From positions 1 through 26,877 of the forward strand of contig DATJNS010000492.1 in the NCBI GenBank assembly GCA_035507915.1: a stretch of DNA of 26,877 bases, written 5' to 3'. This DNA is from JACQAI01 sp035507915 (GTDB lineage: Bacteria; Pseudomonadota; Alphaproteobacteria; Elsterales; Elsteraceae). The notes beneath the pieces are model-generated. The model was not told the DNA's origin and made no database searches. It saw only the letters and a program-made list of their open reading frames with translations. A program made the position numbers and the translations under genes. Shown here piece after piece: positions 1 through 9,493 of the stretch. Position 1 is the stretch's first letter. Each line of letters begins with the position of its first letter.

Positions 1-366
1 GCAGGCCTGCGCGGCCATCGCGAACGAGGCGATCAGGCAGCCCTCGACCAGCTTGTGCGGGTCGTGGCGCATCATGTCGCGGTCCTTGCAGGTGCCGGGC
101 TCGCCCTCGTCGGCGTTGACCACGAGATAGTGCGGCCGGCCTGGCGCCACGGTCTTGGGCATGAACGACCATTTCAGCCCGGCCGAGAAACCTGCGCCGC
201 CGCGGCCGCGCAGGCCGGAGTTCTTCATCTCCTCGATGATCCAGTCGCGACCCTTCTCGAGCAGCGCCTTGGTGCCGTCCCAGTCGCCGCGGGCGCGCGC
301 ACCGGCCAGCCGCCAGTCGTGCTGGCCGTAGAGATTGGTGAAGATGCGGTCCTTGTCGCTCAGCAT
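1..366 (-). CDS. nuoF: NADH-quinone oxidoreductase subunit F (N-terminal part, cut by window edge)
   Basis: NuoF is the peripheral-arm subunit of respiratory complex I that binds NADH and FMN and takes the hydride from NADH. Only the first 122 codons are present; the gene runs off the left edge. The start is ATG at 366, two bases after the nuoE stop, as expected for a tightly packed nuo operon. Visible family motifs are the glycine-rich nucleotide loop GRGGAGFSAGLKWSF (about residues 53-67) and the flavin-site signature NADEGEPGT, followed by KDRDMMRHDPHKLVEG. The C-terminal 4Fe-4S cysteines lie outside the window. Identity is secure from motifs and operon position. Confidence 0.96.
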   Translation of the reverse strand, partial: MLSDKDRIFTNLYGQHDWRLAGARARGDWDGTKALLEKGRDWIIEEMKNSGLRGRGGAGFSAGLKWSFMPKTVAPGRPHYLVVNADEGEPGTCKDRDMMRHDPHKLVEGCLIASFAMAAQAC

Positions 367-368
367 GC

Positions 369-986
369 TCAGGAGCCCGTCTTGGCGGTGAGCGTGGTCG
401 GCCCCGATGCCGGCGCCGAGGTGATGCGGCCGTTCTGCGGGCCGGGCTTCGGCGTCTCGCCGCGCTTCAGCGCGTCGAGGATCGCCTCGGTCGAGCGCGC
501 GTCGAGATCCTCGTAGTAGTCGTCGTTGATCTGCATCATCGGCGCGTTGACGCAGGCGCCCAGGCACTCGACCTCGCTCAGGGTGAAGAGCTTGTCGGCG
601 GTCATCCCGCCGATCTCGACGCCGAGCTTCCTGCGGCAGGCATCGAGCACCGCGTCGGAGTTGCGCAGCCAGCACGGCGTCGTGGTGCAGACCTGCACGT
701 GATAGCGCCCGACCGGCTTGAGGTTGAACATCGTGTAGAAGGTCGCGACCTCGTAGACCCGGATCGGCGCCATGGCGAGCAGCTTGGCGACATGGTCCAT
801 CGCGGCGCGCGGCAGCCAGCCGTCGTGCTGGCGCTGCGCCAGATCGAGCAGCGGGATCACTGCGCTCGCCTGCCTGCCGGCCGGATACTTGGCGATGATC
901 TTGTCGGCCGTCGCCTTGTTCTCCGGCGTGAAGGCGAACTCCGCCGGCTGGTCGGCGTCTCCGGTGCCGCCGTTGCGGATGCTCAT
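369..986 (-). CDS. nuoE: NADH-quinone oxidoreductase subunit E (2Fe-2S, 24 kDa type)
   Basis: This is the thioredoxin-fold 2Fe-2S subunit (cluster N1a) of the complex I NADH-dehydrogenase module, 205 residues long. The four cluster ligands are visible as C100-x4-C105 in CTTTPC and C141-x3-C145 in CLGAC. The motif YEVATFYTMFNLKPVGRYHVQVC is typical of the family. The ATG at 986 overlaps the nuoD stop in an ATGA arrangement, which implies translational coupling; the reading frame stays open upstream but that part is a shadow of nuoD. The C-terminal tail after about residue 175 is rich in Pro, Gly and Thr, as is common in alphaproteobacterial NuoE. Confidence 0.97.
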   Translation of the reverse strand: MSIRNGGTGDADQPAEFAFTPENKATADKIIAKYPAGRQASAVIPLLDLAQRQHDGWLPRAAMDHVAKLLAMAPIRVYEVATFYTMFNLKPVGRYHVQVCTTTPCWLRNSDAVLDACRRKLGVEIGGMTADKLFTLSEVECLGACVNAPMMQINDDYYEDLDARSTEAILDALKRGETPKPGPQNGRITSAPASGPTTLTAKTGS

Positions 987-2170
987 CGGTCGATCTCCCC
1001 GAACACGATGTCGAGCGAGCCGATGATCGCCACGATGTCGGCCAGCATGTGTCCCTTGCCGAGGAAGTCCATCGCCTGCAGGAAGGCGAAGCCCGGCGCG
1101 CGGATCTTGCAGCGATAGGGCTTGTTGGTGCCGTCGGCGACCACGTAGACGGCGAACTCGCCCTTGGGCGCCTCGACCGCGGCGTAGGTCTCGCCGGGCG
1201 GCACGTGATAGCCCTCGGTGTAGAGCTTGAAATGATGGATGAGGGCTTCCATCGACTGCTTCATCTCGGCGCGCGGCGGCGGCGCCACCTTGCGGTCGCG
1301 CGTCGTCACCGGCCCCGGCTCCATCTTGGCGAGGCACTGATCGATGATCTTGACGCTCTGGCGCATCTCCTCGAGCCGCACGAGATAGCGGTCGTAGCAG
1401 TCGCCGTTGCGGCCGACCGGAATGTCGAAATCGACCTCCTCGTAGGCGTCGTAGGGCTGCGCCTTGCGCAGATCCCACGGCACGCCCGAGCCGCGCAGCA
1501 CCGGGCCCGAGAAGCCCCAGTCGTAGGCCTGCTCGGCGGTCACGCGGCCGATGTCGACCGTGCGCTGCTTGAAGATGCGGTTCTCGGTCAACAGATTGTC
1601 GAGGTCGTCGATCACCTTGGGGAAGTGGTGGTTCCACGCCGCGATGTCGTCGGCGAGGCCGGCCGGCAGGTCCTGGTGCACGCCGCCCGGCCGGAAGTAG
1701 GCGGCGTGGAGCCGCGCGCCCGACGCGCGCTCGTAGAACTCCATCAGCTTCTCGCGCTCCTCGAAGCCCCAGAGCAGCGGCGTGATCGCGCCGACGTCGA
1801 GCGCCATCGTCGTGATGTTGAGCAGATGGTTGAGGATGCGGCCGATCTCGCAGTAGAGCACGCGGATCCACTGGCCGCGCTTCGGCACGTCGAGCCCGAG
1901 CAGCTTCTCGACCGCGAGCGCGAAGGCGTGCTCCTGGTTCATCGGCGCGACGTAGTCGAGCCGGTCGAAATAGGGCACCGCCTGCAGATAGGTCTTGTAC
2001 TCGATCAGCTTCTCGGTGCCGCGGTGCAAGAGGCCGATATGCGGATCGGCGCGCTCGACGATCTCGCCGTCGAGCTCGAGCACCAGGCGCAGCACGCCGT
2101 GGGCCGCCGGATGCTGCGGCCCGAAGTTCAGCGAGTAGGTCTTGATCTGGTGGAGCTCGGCTTCGGCCAT
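983..2170 (-). CDS. nuoD: NADH-quinone oxidoreductase subunit D (49 kDa type)
   Basis: NuoD is the 49-kDa subunit of the complex I connecting module. Together with NuoB it forms the quinone pocket next to cluster N2. The product is 395 residues, a normal length for a stand-alone NuoD. The N-terminus carries the family motif SLNFGPQHPAAHGVLRL, followed by PHIGLLHRGTEKLIE and YFDRLDYVAPMNQEHAFALA; the C-terminus is DIVAIIGSLDIVFGEIDR. The start chosen is ATG 2170, 8 bases past the nuoC stop; a longer open frame upstream is nuoC in another frame. NuoC and NuoD are separate here, unlike the fused NuoCD of enterobacteria. Confidence 0.97.
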   Translation of the reverse strand: MAEAELHQIKTYSLNFGPQHPAAHGVLRLVLELDGEIVERADPHIGLLHRGTEKLIEYKTYLQAVPYFDRLDYVAPMNQEHAFALAVEKLLGLDVPKRGQWIRVLYCEIGRILNHLLNITTMALDVGAITPLLWGFEEREKLMEFYERASGARLHAAYFRPGGVHQDLPAGLADDIAAWNHHFPKVIDDLDNLLTENRIFKQRTVDIGRVTAEQAYDWGFSGPVLRGSGVPWDLRKAQPYDAYEEVDFDIPVGRNGDCYDRYLVRLEEMRQSVKIIDQCLAKMEPGPVTTRDRKVAPPPRAEMKQSMEALIHHFKLYTEGYHVPPGETYAAVEAPKGEFAVYVVADGTNKPYRCKIRAPGFAFLQAMDFLGKGHMLADIVAIIGSLDIVFGEIDR

Positions 2171-2178
2171 CGCGCGCC

Positions 2179-2805
2179 TCAGGATTTCTTGGGCGCGAGC
2201 GGCGCCTTCTCGTCGCCCGGCAGCATGGCCGCGGTGGTCACCATGCCCTCCCAGGGGCTGACGAAGTCGAAGCTGCGGAACTCCTGCACCAGCTTCACGG
2301 GCTCGTAGACGACGCGCTTCTGCTCGTCGTCGTAGCGCACCTCGACGTAGCCGGTGAGCGGGAAGTCCTTGCGCAGCGGGTGCCCCTCGAACCCGTAGTC
2401 GGTGAGGATGCGGCGCAGGTCCGGATGGTCGGAGAAGAAGATGCCGAACAGGTCCCAGGTCTCGCGCTCGAACCAGCCGGCGGACGAGAACACGCCGGTG
2501 ACCGACGGCACCGGGGTCGCCTCGTCGGTCTCGACCTTGACGCGCACACGCAGATTGTGGCGCGGGCTGAGCAGGTGATAGACGACGTCGAAGCGTTGCG
2601 GCCGGTCGGGATAGTCGACCCCGCACACGTCCATCAGGATCTTGAAGAGGCAGCGCGCGTCGTCGCGCAGGAACGTCATCAGCCGGACGATCTGGGCGCC
2701 TTCGGCCGTGACCGTCAGCTCGCCCTGCAGGTCCTCCGCCTTGAGCACGATGCCCGGCAGACTTCCGGCAATGTAATCGCCCAGCTCCTTGAGCTTGCCC
2801 GACAT
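2179..2805 (-). CDS. nuoC: NADH-quinone oxidoreductase subunit C (30 kDa type)
   Basis: NuoC is the 30-kDa peripheral subunit that packs against NuoD in the connecting module of complex I. The product is 208 residues. The family signature is visible as WFERETWDLFGIFFSDHPDL followed by RRILTDYGFEGHPLRKDFPLTGYVEVRYD. The start ATG at 2805 lies 10 bases after the nuoB stop, so the gene sits inside the nuoA-F transcription unit. The protein ends in a Lys-rich LAPKKS tail. Confidence 0.97.
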   Translation of the reverse strand: MSGKLKELGDYIAGSLPGIVLKAEDLQGELTVTAEGAQIVRLMTFLRDDARCLFKILMDVCGVDYPDRPQRFDVVYHLLSPRHNLRVRVKVETDEATPVPSVTGVFSSAGWFERETWDLFGIFFSDHPDLRRILTDYGFEGHPLRKDFPLTGYVEVRYDDEQKRVVYEPVKLVQEFRSFDFVSPWEGMVTTAAMLPGDEKAPLAPKKS

Positions 2806-2815
2806 GCCTGACGCC

Positions 2816-3370
2816 TCAACGCACGAAGCTGCGGGTTCGCTTGATCTTTTTCTGCAGCTGCAGCACGCCGTAGAGCAGCGCCTCCGCGGTCGGCGGACAG
2901 CCGGGCACGTAGATGTCGACCGGCACGATGCGATCGCAGCCGCGCACCACGGAGTAGGAATAGTGATAGTAGCCGCCGCCGTTGGCGCACGATCCCATCG
3001 AGATCACCCAGCGCGGCTCCGCCATCTGGTCGTAGACCTTGCGCAGCGCCGGCGCCATCTTGTTGGTCAGCGTGCCGGCGACGATCATGACGTCGGACTG
3101 GCGCGGGCTCGGCCGGAACACGACGCCGAAGCGGTCGAGATCGTAGCGGCTCGCCGCGGTGTGCATCATCTCGACCGCGCAGCACGCGAGCCCGAAGGTC
3201 ATCGGCCACAGCGAGCCCGAACGCGCCCAGCTCACCAGCTTGTCGAACTGCGCGATCAGGAAGCCCTTCTCGGCGAACTCGCCGGTCGCCTGGCGCAGCA
3301 ACGCGTCCTGCTGCGGGCCCGGCGGCAGCGGCGCGCCTTCCTGATTGGGGGCGAGCGTCGTCACTCCCAT
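2816..3370 (-). CDS. nuoB: NADH-quinone oxidoreductase subunit B (PSST, cluster N2)
   Basis: NuoB holds the terminal 4Fe-4S cluster N2 that reduces quinone. The product is 184 residues. Cluster ligands are visible: the tandem Cys63-Cys64 in GLACCAVEM, Cys128 in SMGSCANGGGYY and Cys158 in YVPGCPPTAEALLYG. The start ATG at 3370 overlaps the last ten bases of nuoA, suggesting coupled translation. The frame is open further upstream, but that extension is nuoA read out of frame. An N-terminal tail of about 30 residues rich in Pro and Gln precedes the conserved core. Confidence 0.97.
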   Translation of the reverse strand: MGVTTLAPNQEGAPLPPGPQQDALLRQATGEFAEKGFLIAQFDKLVSWARSGSLWPMTFGLACCAVEMMHTAASRYDLDRFGVVFRPSPRQSDVMIVAGTLTNKMAPALRKVYDQMAEPRWVISMGSCANGGGYYHYSYSVVRGCDRIVPVDIYVPGCPPTAEALLYGVLQLQKKIKRTRSFVR

Positions 3371-3726
3371 TCCAACGCTCCCTTTTTCCACTCGTAGACG
3401 AAGCCCACGGTCAGCACGCCCAGGAACACGACCATCGACCAGAAGCCGAACACGCCGATGTCGCCGAGCGAGACCGCCCAGGGGAACAGGAACGCGACTT
3501 CGAGGTCGAAGATGATGAACAGGATGGCGACCAGATAATAGCGCACGTCGAACTTGCTGCGCGCCTGGTCGAACGCCTCGAAGCCGCACTCGTAGGCCGA
3601 GACCTTCTCGGAGTCGGGACGCTGCGAACCCACCACCAGCGACAACGCGACCGCCGCCACCGAAAAACCGATGGCGATCACGAGGAAGATCAGGATTGGC
3701 AGATATTCCTTCAGCAAGTCGTTCAT
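3361..3726 (-). CDS. nuoA: NADH-quinone oxidoreductase subunit A
   Basis: NuoA is a small membrane subunit of complex I near the quinone channel and the first gene of the nuo operon. The product is 121 residues with three hydrophobic segments at about 7-29, 62-84 and 89-110. The conserved loop SEKVSAYECGFEAFDQARSKFDVRYY between the first two segments includes the Cys that is a family hallmark (YECGF). The next segment carries FDLEVAFLFPW. The start ATG at 3726 has only a weak upstream purine run (CGGGGTGG). A strong -10 element lies about 60 bases upstream. Confidence 0.97.
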   Translation of the reverse strand: MNDLLKEYLPILIFLVIAIGFSVAAVALSLVVGSQRPDSEKVSAYECGFEAFDQARSKFDVRYYLVAILFIIFDLEVAFLFPWAVSLGDIGVFGFWSMVVFLGVLTVGFVYEWKKGALEWE

Positions 3727-3785
3727 GCCGCCACCCCGAGCGCTAAACGCTTCCGGCGCGTCGTTTATTGCGCTGCAGCGGACCC

Positions 3786-3791
3786 ACTATA
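3786..3791 (-). promoter_or_regulatory. Candidate -10 element for the nuoA-F operon
   Basis: On the minus strand this reads TATAGT, five of six matches to the sigma70 -10 consensus, inside CTCCTTATAGTGGG. It lies about 60 bases before the nuoA ATG and downstream of tRNA-Asp. The matching -35 region (TTTCTT at 17-bp spacing) is poor, so the assignment rests on the -10 element and its position. Confidence 0.45.
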
Positions 3792-3868
3792 AGGAGCGGG
3801 CCTGTGGAAAGAAAGCGACGATCTGTTAGGTATCGGCCGCGGCGACCGCCGCCCGCGCACCGGTTGAA

Positions 3869-3945
<77 letters not shown>

Positions 3946-3968
3946 AACGCCCGGCGTCGAGGCCCGGT

Positions 3969-3997
3969 TTGGTACAAGACCGACCTACGGGTGTCAA
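3969..3997 (-). promoter_or_regulatory. Candidate sigma70 promoter for tRNA-Asp
   Basis: The minus strand shows a perfect -35 hexamer TTGACA, a 17-bp spacer and a weaker -10 TACCAA (three of six). The -10 ends 24 bases before the tRNA-Asp 5' end, a normal distance for a tRNA promoter. The exact -35 and correct spacing support it; the -10 is the weak part. Confidence 0.5.
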
Positions 3998-4152
3998 GCA
4001 ACGCGCCGGCCTTCGCGGGACCGCTCGCCGTTCGCATATGACGCACATGAGGACGCTCGGGCGGACGTCAAGTCGGCGCGGACATCTGTCGCATGCGGGG
4101 CGATCGGGGCCGCAACGCGTCGCGCAGCGCCTGGCCCCTGTCGGCGGCGCGC

Positions 4153-4227
4153 TGGTGGGCGATGAGGGATTTGAACCCCCGACCCTCTCGGTGTAAGCGA
4201 GATGCTCTCCCGCTGAGCTAATCGCCC
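4153..4227 (-). tRNA. tRNA-Val (anticodon TAC)
   Basis: The minus strand begins GGGCGATTAGCTCAG and ends ATCGCCCACCA, giving a 75-nt cloverleaf with a perfect seven-pair acceptor stem. The anticodon stem-loop CTCGCTTACACCGAG contains loop CTTACAC, so the anticodon is TAC (Val). The T arm contains GGGTTCAAATCCC. The CCA is encoded. It sits between hup and tRNA-Asp; its own promoter is not clear. Confidence 0.97.
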
Positions 4228-4337
4228 GCGCGCTCGCGACTTGTGGCGCGCCGCCGATCAAAAGACAAGCATGCAGAAGACCGCGCGGATCGAAGCGGCG
4301 GTCAGGACGGGCGGCGACGGCGCGAGCCATGGGCCAA

Positions 4338-4378
4338 GCCGGCGATGGCGCATCGCCGGCCCGGGCGCGGTCGCGCCC
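4338..4378 (-). terminator. Tandem GC-rich hairpins after hup
   Basis: Directly after the hup stop codon (minus strand) come two hairpins. The first has arms GGGCGCG/CGCGCCC (4363-4378) with a 2-nt gap, so realistically a 6-bp stem with a 4-nt loop. The second has arms GCCGGCGATG/CATCGCCGGC (4338-4360), a perfect 10-bp stem with a 3-nt loop. It is followed by TTGGCCC, not a U-run, so termination may be inefficient, or the structure may mainly protect the 3' end of a highly expressed mRNA. Confidence 0.55.
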
Positions 4379-4651
4379 TCAGTTCACCGCGTCCTTCAAG
4401 CCCTTGCCGGCCTTGAATTTCGGCTGCTTGGACGCGGCGATCTGGATCTTCTCGCCGGTGCGCGGATTGCGACCTTCGCTGGCGGCGCGCTTCGACACCA
4501 CGAAGGTGCCGAAACCGACCAGCCGAACCTCGTCGCCGGTCTTCAGCGCGGCCGTGATCGAGTCGAATACCGAGTCAACCGCCTTGGTCGCGTCCGCTTT
4601 CGACAGGCCGGTGTGTTCGGCCACTGACGCAACGAGATCGTTTTTGTTCAC
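4379..4651 (-). CDS. hup: DNA-binding protein HU
   Basis: HU is a small nucleoid-associated protein that binds and bends DNA as a dimer. The product is 90 residues, the usual length. Family features are the N-terminal NKNDLVASVAEHTGLSKADA helices, the core VGFGTFVVSKRAASEGRNPRTGE that includes the beta-arm signature GRNPRTG, and the C-terminal KPKFKAGKGLKDAVN-like end. The start is GTG at 4651: the Shine-Dalgarno run AGGGGG lies 8 bases upstream, and the family begins with MNK. An in-frame ATG at 4741 would add a 30-residue unconserved extension and lies upstream of the promoter -10, so it is rejected. The position after lon is typical for proteobacteria. Confidence 0.96.
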   Translation of the reverse strand: MNKNDLVASVAEHTGLSKADATKAVDSVFDSITAALKTGDEVRLVGFGTFVVSKRAASEGRNPRTGEKIQIAASKQPKFKAGKGLKDAVN

Positions 4652-4718
4652 GGCGGCGGCCCCCTGTTGTGAGTGAATTCCCGTCGCGGTTTCTTCAAAA
4701 ACCGTATGGAAGGCCGCG

Positions 4719-4748
4719 AATTTAGACCACGCGCTCACCACGCGTCAA
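4719..4748 (-). promoter_or_regulatory. Candidate sigma70 promoter of hup
   Basis: The minus strand shows -35 TTGACG (five of six), an 18-bp spacer and -10 TAAATT (four of six). The predicted transcript starts about 60 bases before the GTG. The leader contains a small hairpin CGGTTT-TTGAAG-AAACCG at 4687-4704 just upstream of the ribosome-binding region. Confidence 0.6.
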
Positions 4749-4787
4749 CCGCGTGAGGCGCGCAAACACCTTGAAATGCCATGATTT

Positions 4788-4813
4788 CGGGCCCTCCGTG
4801 GCGGGAGGGCCCG
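4788..4813 (-). terminator. Strong hairpin downstream of lon
   Basis: A perfect 10-bp stem (CGGGCCCTCC/GGAGGGCCCG) with a 6-nt loop begins 19 bases after the lon stop codon. On the minus strand it is followed by AAATCAT rather than a U-tract, so it is not a textbook intrinsic terminator. Its place between lon and the hup promoter suggests a transcript end or 3'-stabilising structure. Confidence 0.45.
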
Positions 4814-4831
4814 CGTCATGGGGCAACCCGA

Positions 4832-7240
<2,409 letters not shown>

Positions 7241-7296
7241 TTTGCCTCTTCCTGCCGGTCGCCGACCCTTACTGATGCCGACGGCGCGGCTTGTCC

Positions 7297-7321
7297 AAAA
7301 CTAGGCGGCCACGAGCCGCCT
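7297..7321 (-). terminator. Probable intrinsic terminator of clpX
   Basis: The minus strand shows a perfect 7-bp stem AGGCGGC/GCCGCCT with loop TCGTG, followed by AGTTTTGG. It begins 29 bases after the clpX stop. The short T4 run makes it a modest intrinsic terminator and implies that lon has its own promoter in the remaining 55 bases, where I see only a weak TTGGAC-N17-TCAGTA candidate. Confidence 0.55.
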
Positions 7322-7350
7322 TCAAGATGCGGGAACCGGCAGCCGCGCCG

Positions 7351-8616
7351 TCAGGCGCTGGTGCCCACGTCGCCCCGCCGGTCGGCGTAGATGTACAAGG
7401 GCTTCGCGCGGCCCTCGACGACTTCCTTGTTGATCATGATCTCGTCGACGCCGTCGAGCCCGGGCAGCTCGAACATCGGGTCGAGCAGGATGCCCTCCAT
7501 GATCGAGCGCAGGCCGCGCGCGCCGGTCTTGCGCAGCAGGGCCTTCTGGGCGATCGACTTCAGGGCGTCGTCGGCGAAGTCGAGGCGAACGTCCTCCATC
7601 TCGAACAGCCGCTGGTACTGCTTGACCAGGGCGTTCTTCGGCTTGACGAGGATCTCGACCAGCGCCTCCTCGTCGAGGTCGTCGAGCGTCGCGACCACCG
7701 GCAGGCGCCCGATGAACTCGGGGATCAGGCCGAACTTGAGCAGATCCTCGGGCTCGACCTCGCGCAGGATCTCGCCGGTGCGCCGCTCGTCGGGCGCGCG
7801 CACGTCGGCGCCGAAGCCGATCGAGGTGCCCTTCGAGCGCGCCGAGATGATGCGCTCGAGGCCCGCGAAGGCACCGCCGCAGATGAACAGGATGTTGGTC
7901 GTGTCGACCTGCAGGAACTCCTGCTGCGGATGCTTGCGGCCGCCCTGCGGCGGCACGCTCGCGATCGTGCCTTCCATGATCTTGAGCAGCGCCTGCTGCA
8001 CGCCCTCGCCCGACACGTCGCGGGTGATCGACGGGTTGTCGGACTTGCGGCTGATCTTGTCGACCTCGTCGATGTAGACGATGCCGCGCTGCGCGCGCTC
8101 GACGTTGTAGTCGGCCGACTGCAGCAGCTTGAGGATGATGTTCTCGACGTCCTCGCCGACATAGCCCGCCTCGGTCAGGGTGGTGGCGTCGGCCATCGTG
8201 AAGGGCACGTCGAGGATGCGCGCCAGGGTCTGGGCGAGCAGCGTCTTGCCGCTGCCGGTCGGCCCGACCAGGAGGATGTTCGACTTGGCGAGCTCGACGT
8301 CGTTGTTCTTGGCGCCGTGGGCCAGTCGCTTGTAGTGGTTGTGGACCGCGACCGAGAGCACACGCTTGGCGTGGTCCTGGCCGATCACGTAGTCGTCGAG
8401 CACGGAGCGGATCTCGCGCGGCGTCGGCACGCCGTCGCGGCTCTTGACCAGGGTGGTCTTGTGCTCCTCGCGGATGATGTCCATGCACAGCTCGACGCAT
8501 TCATCGCAGATGAACACGGTCGGGCCGGCGATCAGCTTTCTGACCTCGTGCTGGCTCTTGCCGCAGAAGGAGCAGTAGAGCGTATTCTTCGAATCGCCAC
8601 CGCTGGCCTTGGTCAT
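7351..8616 (-). CDS. clpX: ATP-dependent Clp protease ATP-binding subunit ClpX
   Basis: ClpX is the AAA+ unfoldase that recognises, unfolds and threads substrates into ClpP. The product is 421 residues, the usual length. An N-terminal zinc-binding domain has Cys15, Cys18, Cys37 and Cys40 (CSFC and CDEC). The AAA+ core has Walker A GPTGSGKT (118-125), pore loop GYVG (151-154) and Walker B YIDEVDK (181-187). Start ATG 8616 is clear because the zinc domain begins a few residues later. The gene lies 198 bases downstream of clpP with a probable promoter of its own between them, so it may be expressed both with and apart from clpP. Confidence 0.98.
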   Translation of the reverse strand: MTKASGGDSKNTLYCSFCGKSQHEVRKLIAGPTVFICDECVELCMDIIREEHKTTLVKSRDGVPTPREIRSVLDDYVIGQDHAKRVLSVAVHNHYKRLAHGAKNNDVELAKSNILLVGPTGSGKTLLAQTLARILDVPFTMADATTLTEAGYVGEDVENIILKLLQSADYNVERAQRGIVYIDEVDKISRKSDNPSITRDVSGEGVQQALLKIMEGTIASVPPQGGRKHPQQEFLQVDTTNILFICGGAFAGLERIISARSKGTSIGFGADVRAPDERRTGEILREVEPEDLLKFGLIPEFIGRLPVVATLDDLDEEALVEILVKPKNALVKQYQRLFEMEDVRLDFADDALKSIAQKALLRKTGARGLRSIMEGILLDPMFELPGLDGVDEIMINKEVVEGRAKPLYIYADRRGDVGTSA

Positions 8617-8757
8617 GACCGACTTACTCCGAGCATCGTCGGCGCGTCGTCACAGGACGCCGCACCCCGTGCCAGGGCCTTCTGCCTGGGCCGCACGACG
8701 CGGATACCGCACATAACGGATCGATCGTACCGCCCCACAGCTGAAGGCACCCTTAAT

Positions 8758-8786
8758 ATTGAACACATCCTCTCGGGTCGGTTCAA
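8758..8786 (-). promoter_or_regulatory. Candidate promoter of clpX with dyad arms
   Basis: In the clpP-clpX gap the minus strand reads -35 TTGAAC, a 17-bp spacer and -10 TTCAAT (four of six matches each). The -35 hexamer and the GTTCAA overlapping the -10 are exact inverted copies. The predicted leader is about 135 bases and holds a small CCAGG/CCTGG hairpin. No terminator is evident after clpP, so read-through is also possible. Confidence 0.45.
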
Positions 8787-8814
8787 CAACAAGATATGGT
8801 GTGTAAGCAGATCG

Positions 8815-9465
8815 TCAGGCACTTTCCTTCTTGGCGTCCCGGCCGTCCTCGCGTGGCGGCCGGCTTATCACGACCTCGTCGATCAGGCCGAACGCCTTGG
8901 CCTCCTCGGGCGAGAGGAACTTGTCGCGCTCGACCGCCGCTTCGATGACGTCCAGCGGCTGGCCGGTGTGCTTCACGTAGATCTGGTTGAGCCGGGCGCG
9001 CAGCGCCAGGATTTCGCGGGCCTGGATCTCGATGTCGGTCGCCTGGCCCTGGGCGCCGCCCGACGGCTGGTGGACCATGATGCGGGCGTTGGGCAACGAG
9101 TAGCGCTTGCCGGGCGCGCCGGCCGCCAGCAGCAGCGAGCCCATGCTCGCCGCCTGGCCCAGGCAAACCGTTGAGACGTCCGGCCGGATGTACTGCATGG
9201 TGTCGTAGATGCCGAGCCCGGAGCTGACGACGCCGCCCGGGGAATTTATGTAAAACGAGATGTCCTTGCTCGGGTTCTCCGATTCCAGGAACAGGAGCTG
9301 GGCGCAGACCAGGCTCGAGACCGAGTCGTTGACCGGGCCGACCAGGAAGATGATCCGCTCCTTGAGCAGCCGCGAGTAGATATCGAACGCCCGCTCGCCG
9401 CGCGCCGTCTGCTCGACGACCATCGGCACCAGGTTGTTCATCGTGAACTCGTAGGGGTCGACCAT
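8815..9465 (-). CDS. clpP: ATP-dependent Clp protease proteolytic subunit ClpP
   Basis: ClpP is the tetradecameric serine peptidase that pairs with ClpX (and ClpA). The product is 216 residues from ATG 9465. The catalytic triad is Ser107 (GQAASMGS), His132 (MVHQPSGG) and Asp181 (VERDKF); the spacings of 25 and 49 residues match those of E. coli ClpP. The start MVDPYEFTMNNLVPMVVEQ fits the alphaproteobacterial consensus and follows a GAGGAG run 3 bases away. An in-frame ATG at 9519 lies inside the tig coding region and would add 18 unconserved residues. The gene starts 28 bases after the tig stop, so tig-clpP is a likely operon. Confidence 0.97.
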   Translation of the reverse strand: MVDPYEFTMNNLVPMVVEQTARGERAFDIYSRLLKERIIFLVGPVNDSVSSLVCAQLLFLESENPSKDISFYINSPGGVVSSGLGIYDTMQYIRPDVSTVCLGQAASMGSLLLAAGAPGKRYSLPNARIMVHQPSGGAQGQATDIEIQAREILALRARLNQIYVKHTGQPLDVIEAAVERDKFLSPEEAKAFGLIDEVVISRPPREDGRDAKKESA

Positions 9466-9493
9466 GGGCTCCTCGCTGGGCTGGGCGGCGTCC

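Noticed and set aside
3946..4152. Small ORFs and possible RNA between the two tRNA genes
   Set aside because: Apart from the tRNA-Asp promoter I see no ribosome-binding site, stable fold or recognisable product here.
4240..4268. TTGTCT-N17-CACAAG as a tRNA-Val promoter
   Set aside because: Only four and three matches to the hexamers and very close to the tRNA 5' end; not convincing enough to list.
8613..8822. 69-codon minus-strand ORF in the clpP-clpX gap
   Set aside because: No ribosome-binding site, overlaps the clpP end and the clpX promoter region, and shows no conserved-looking features.
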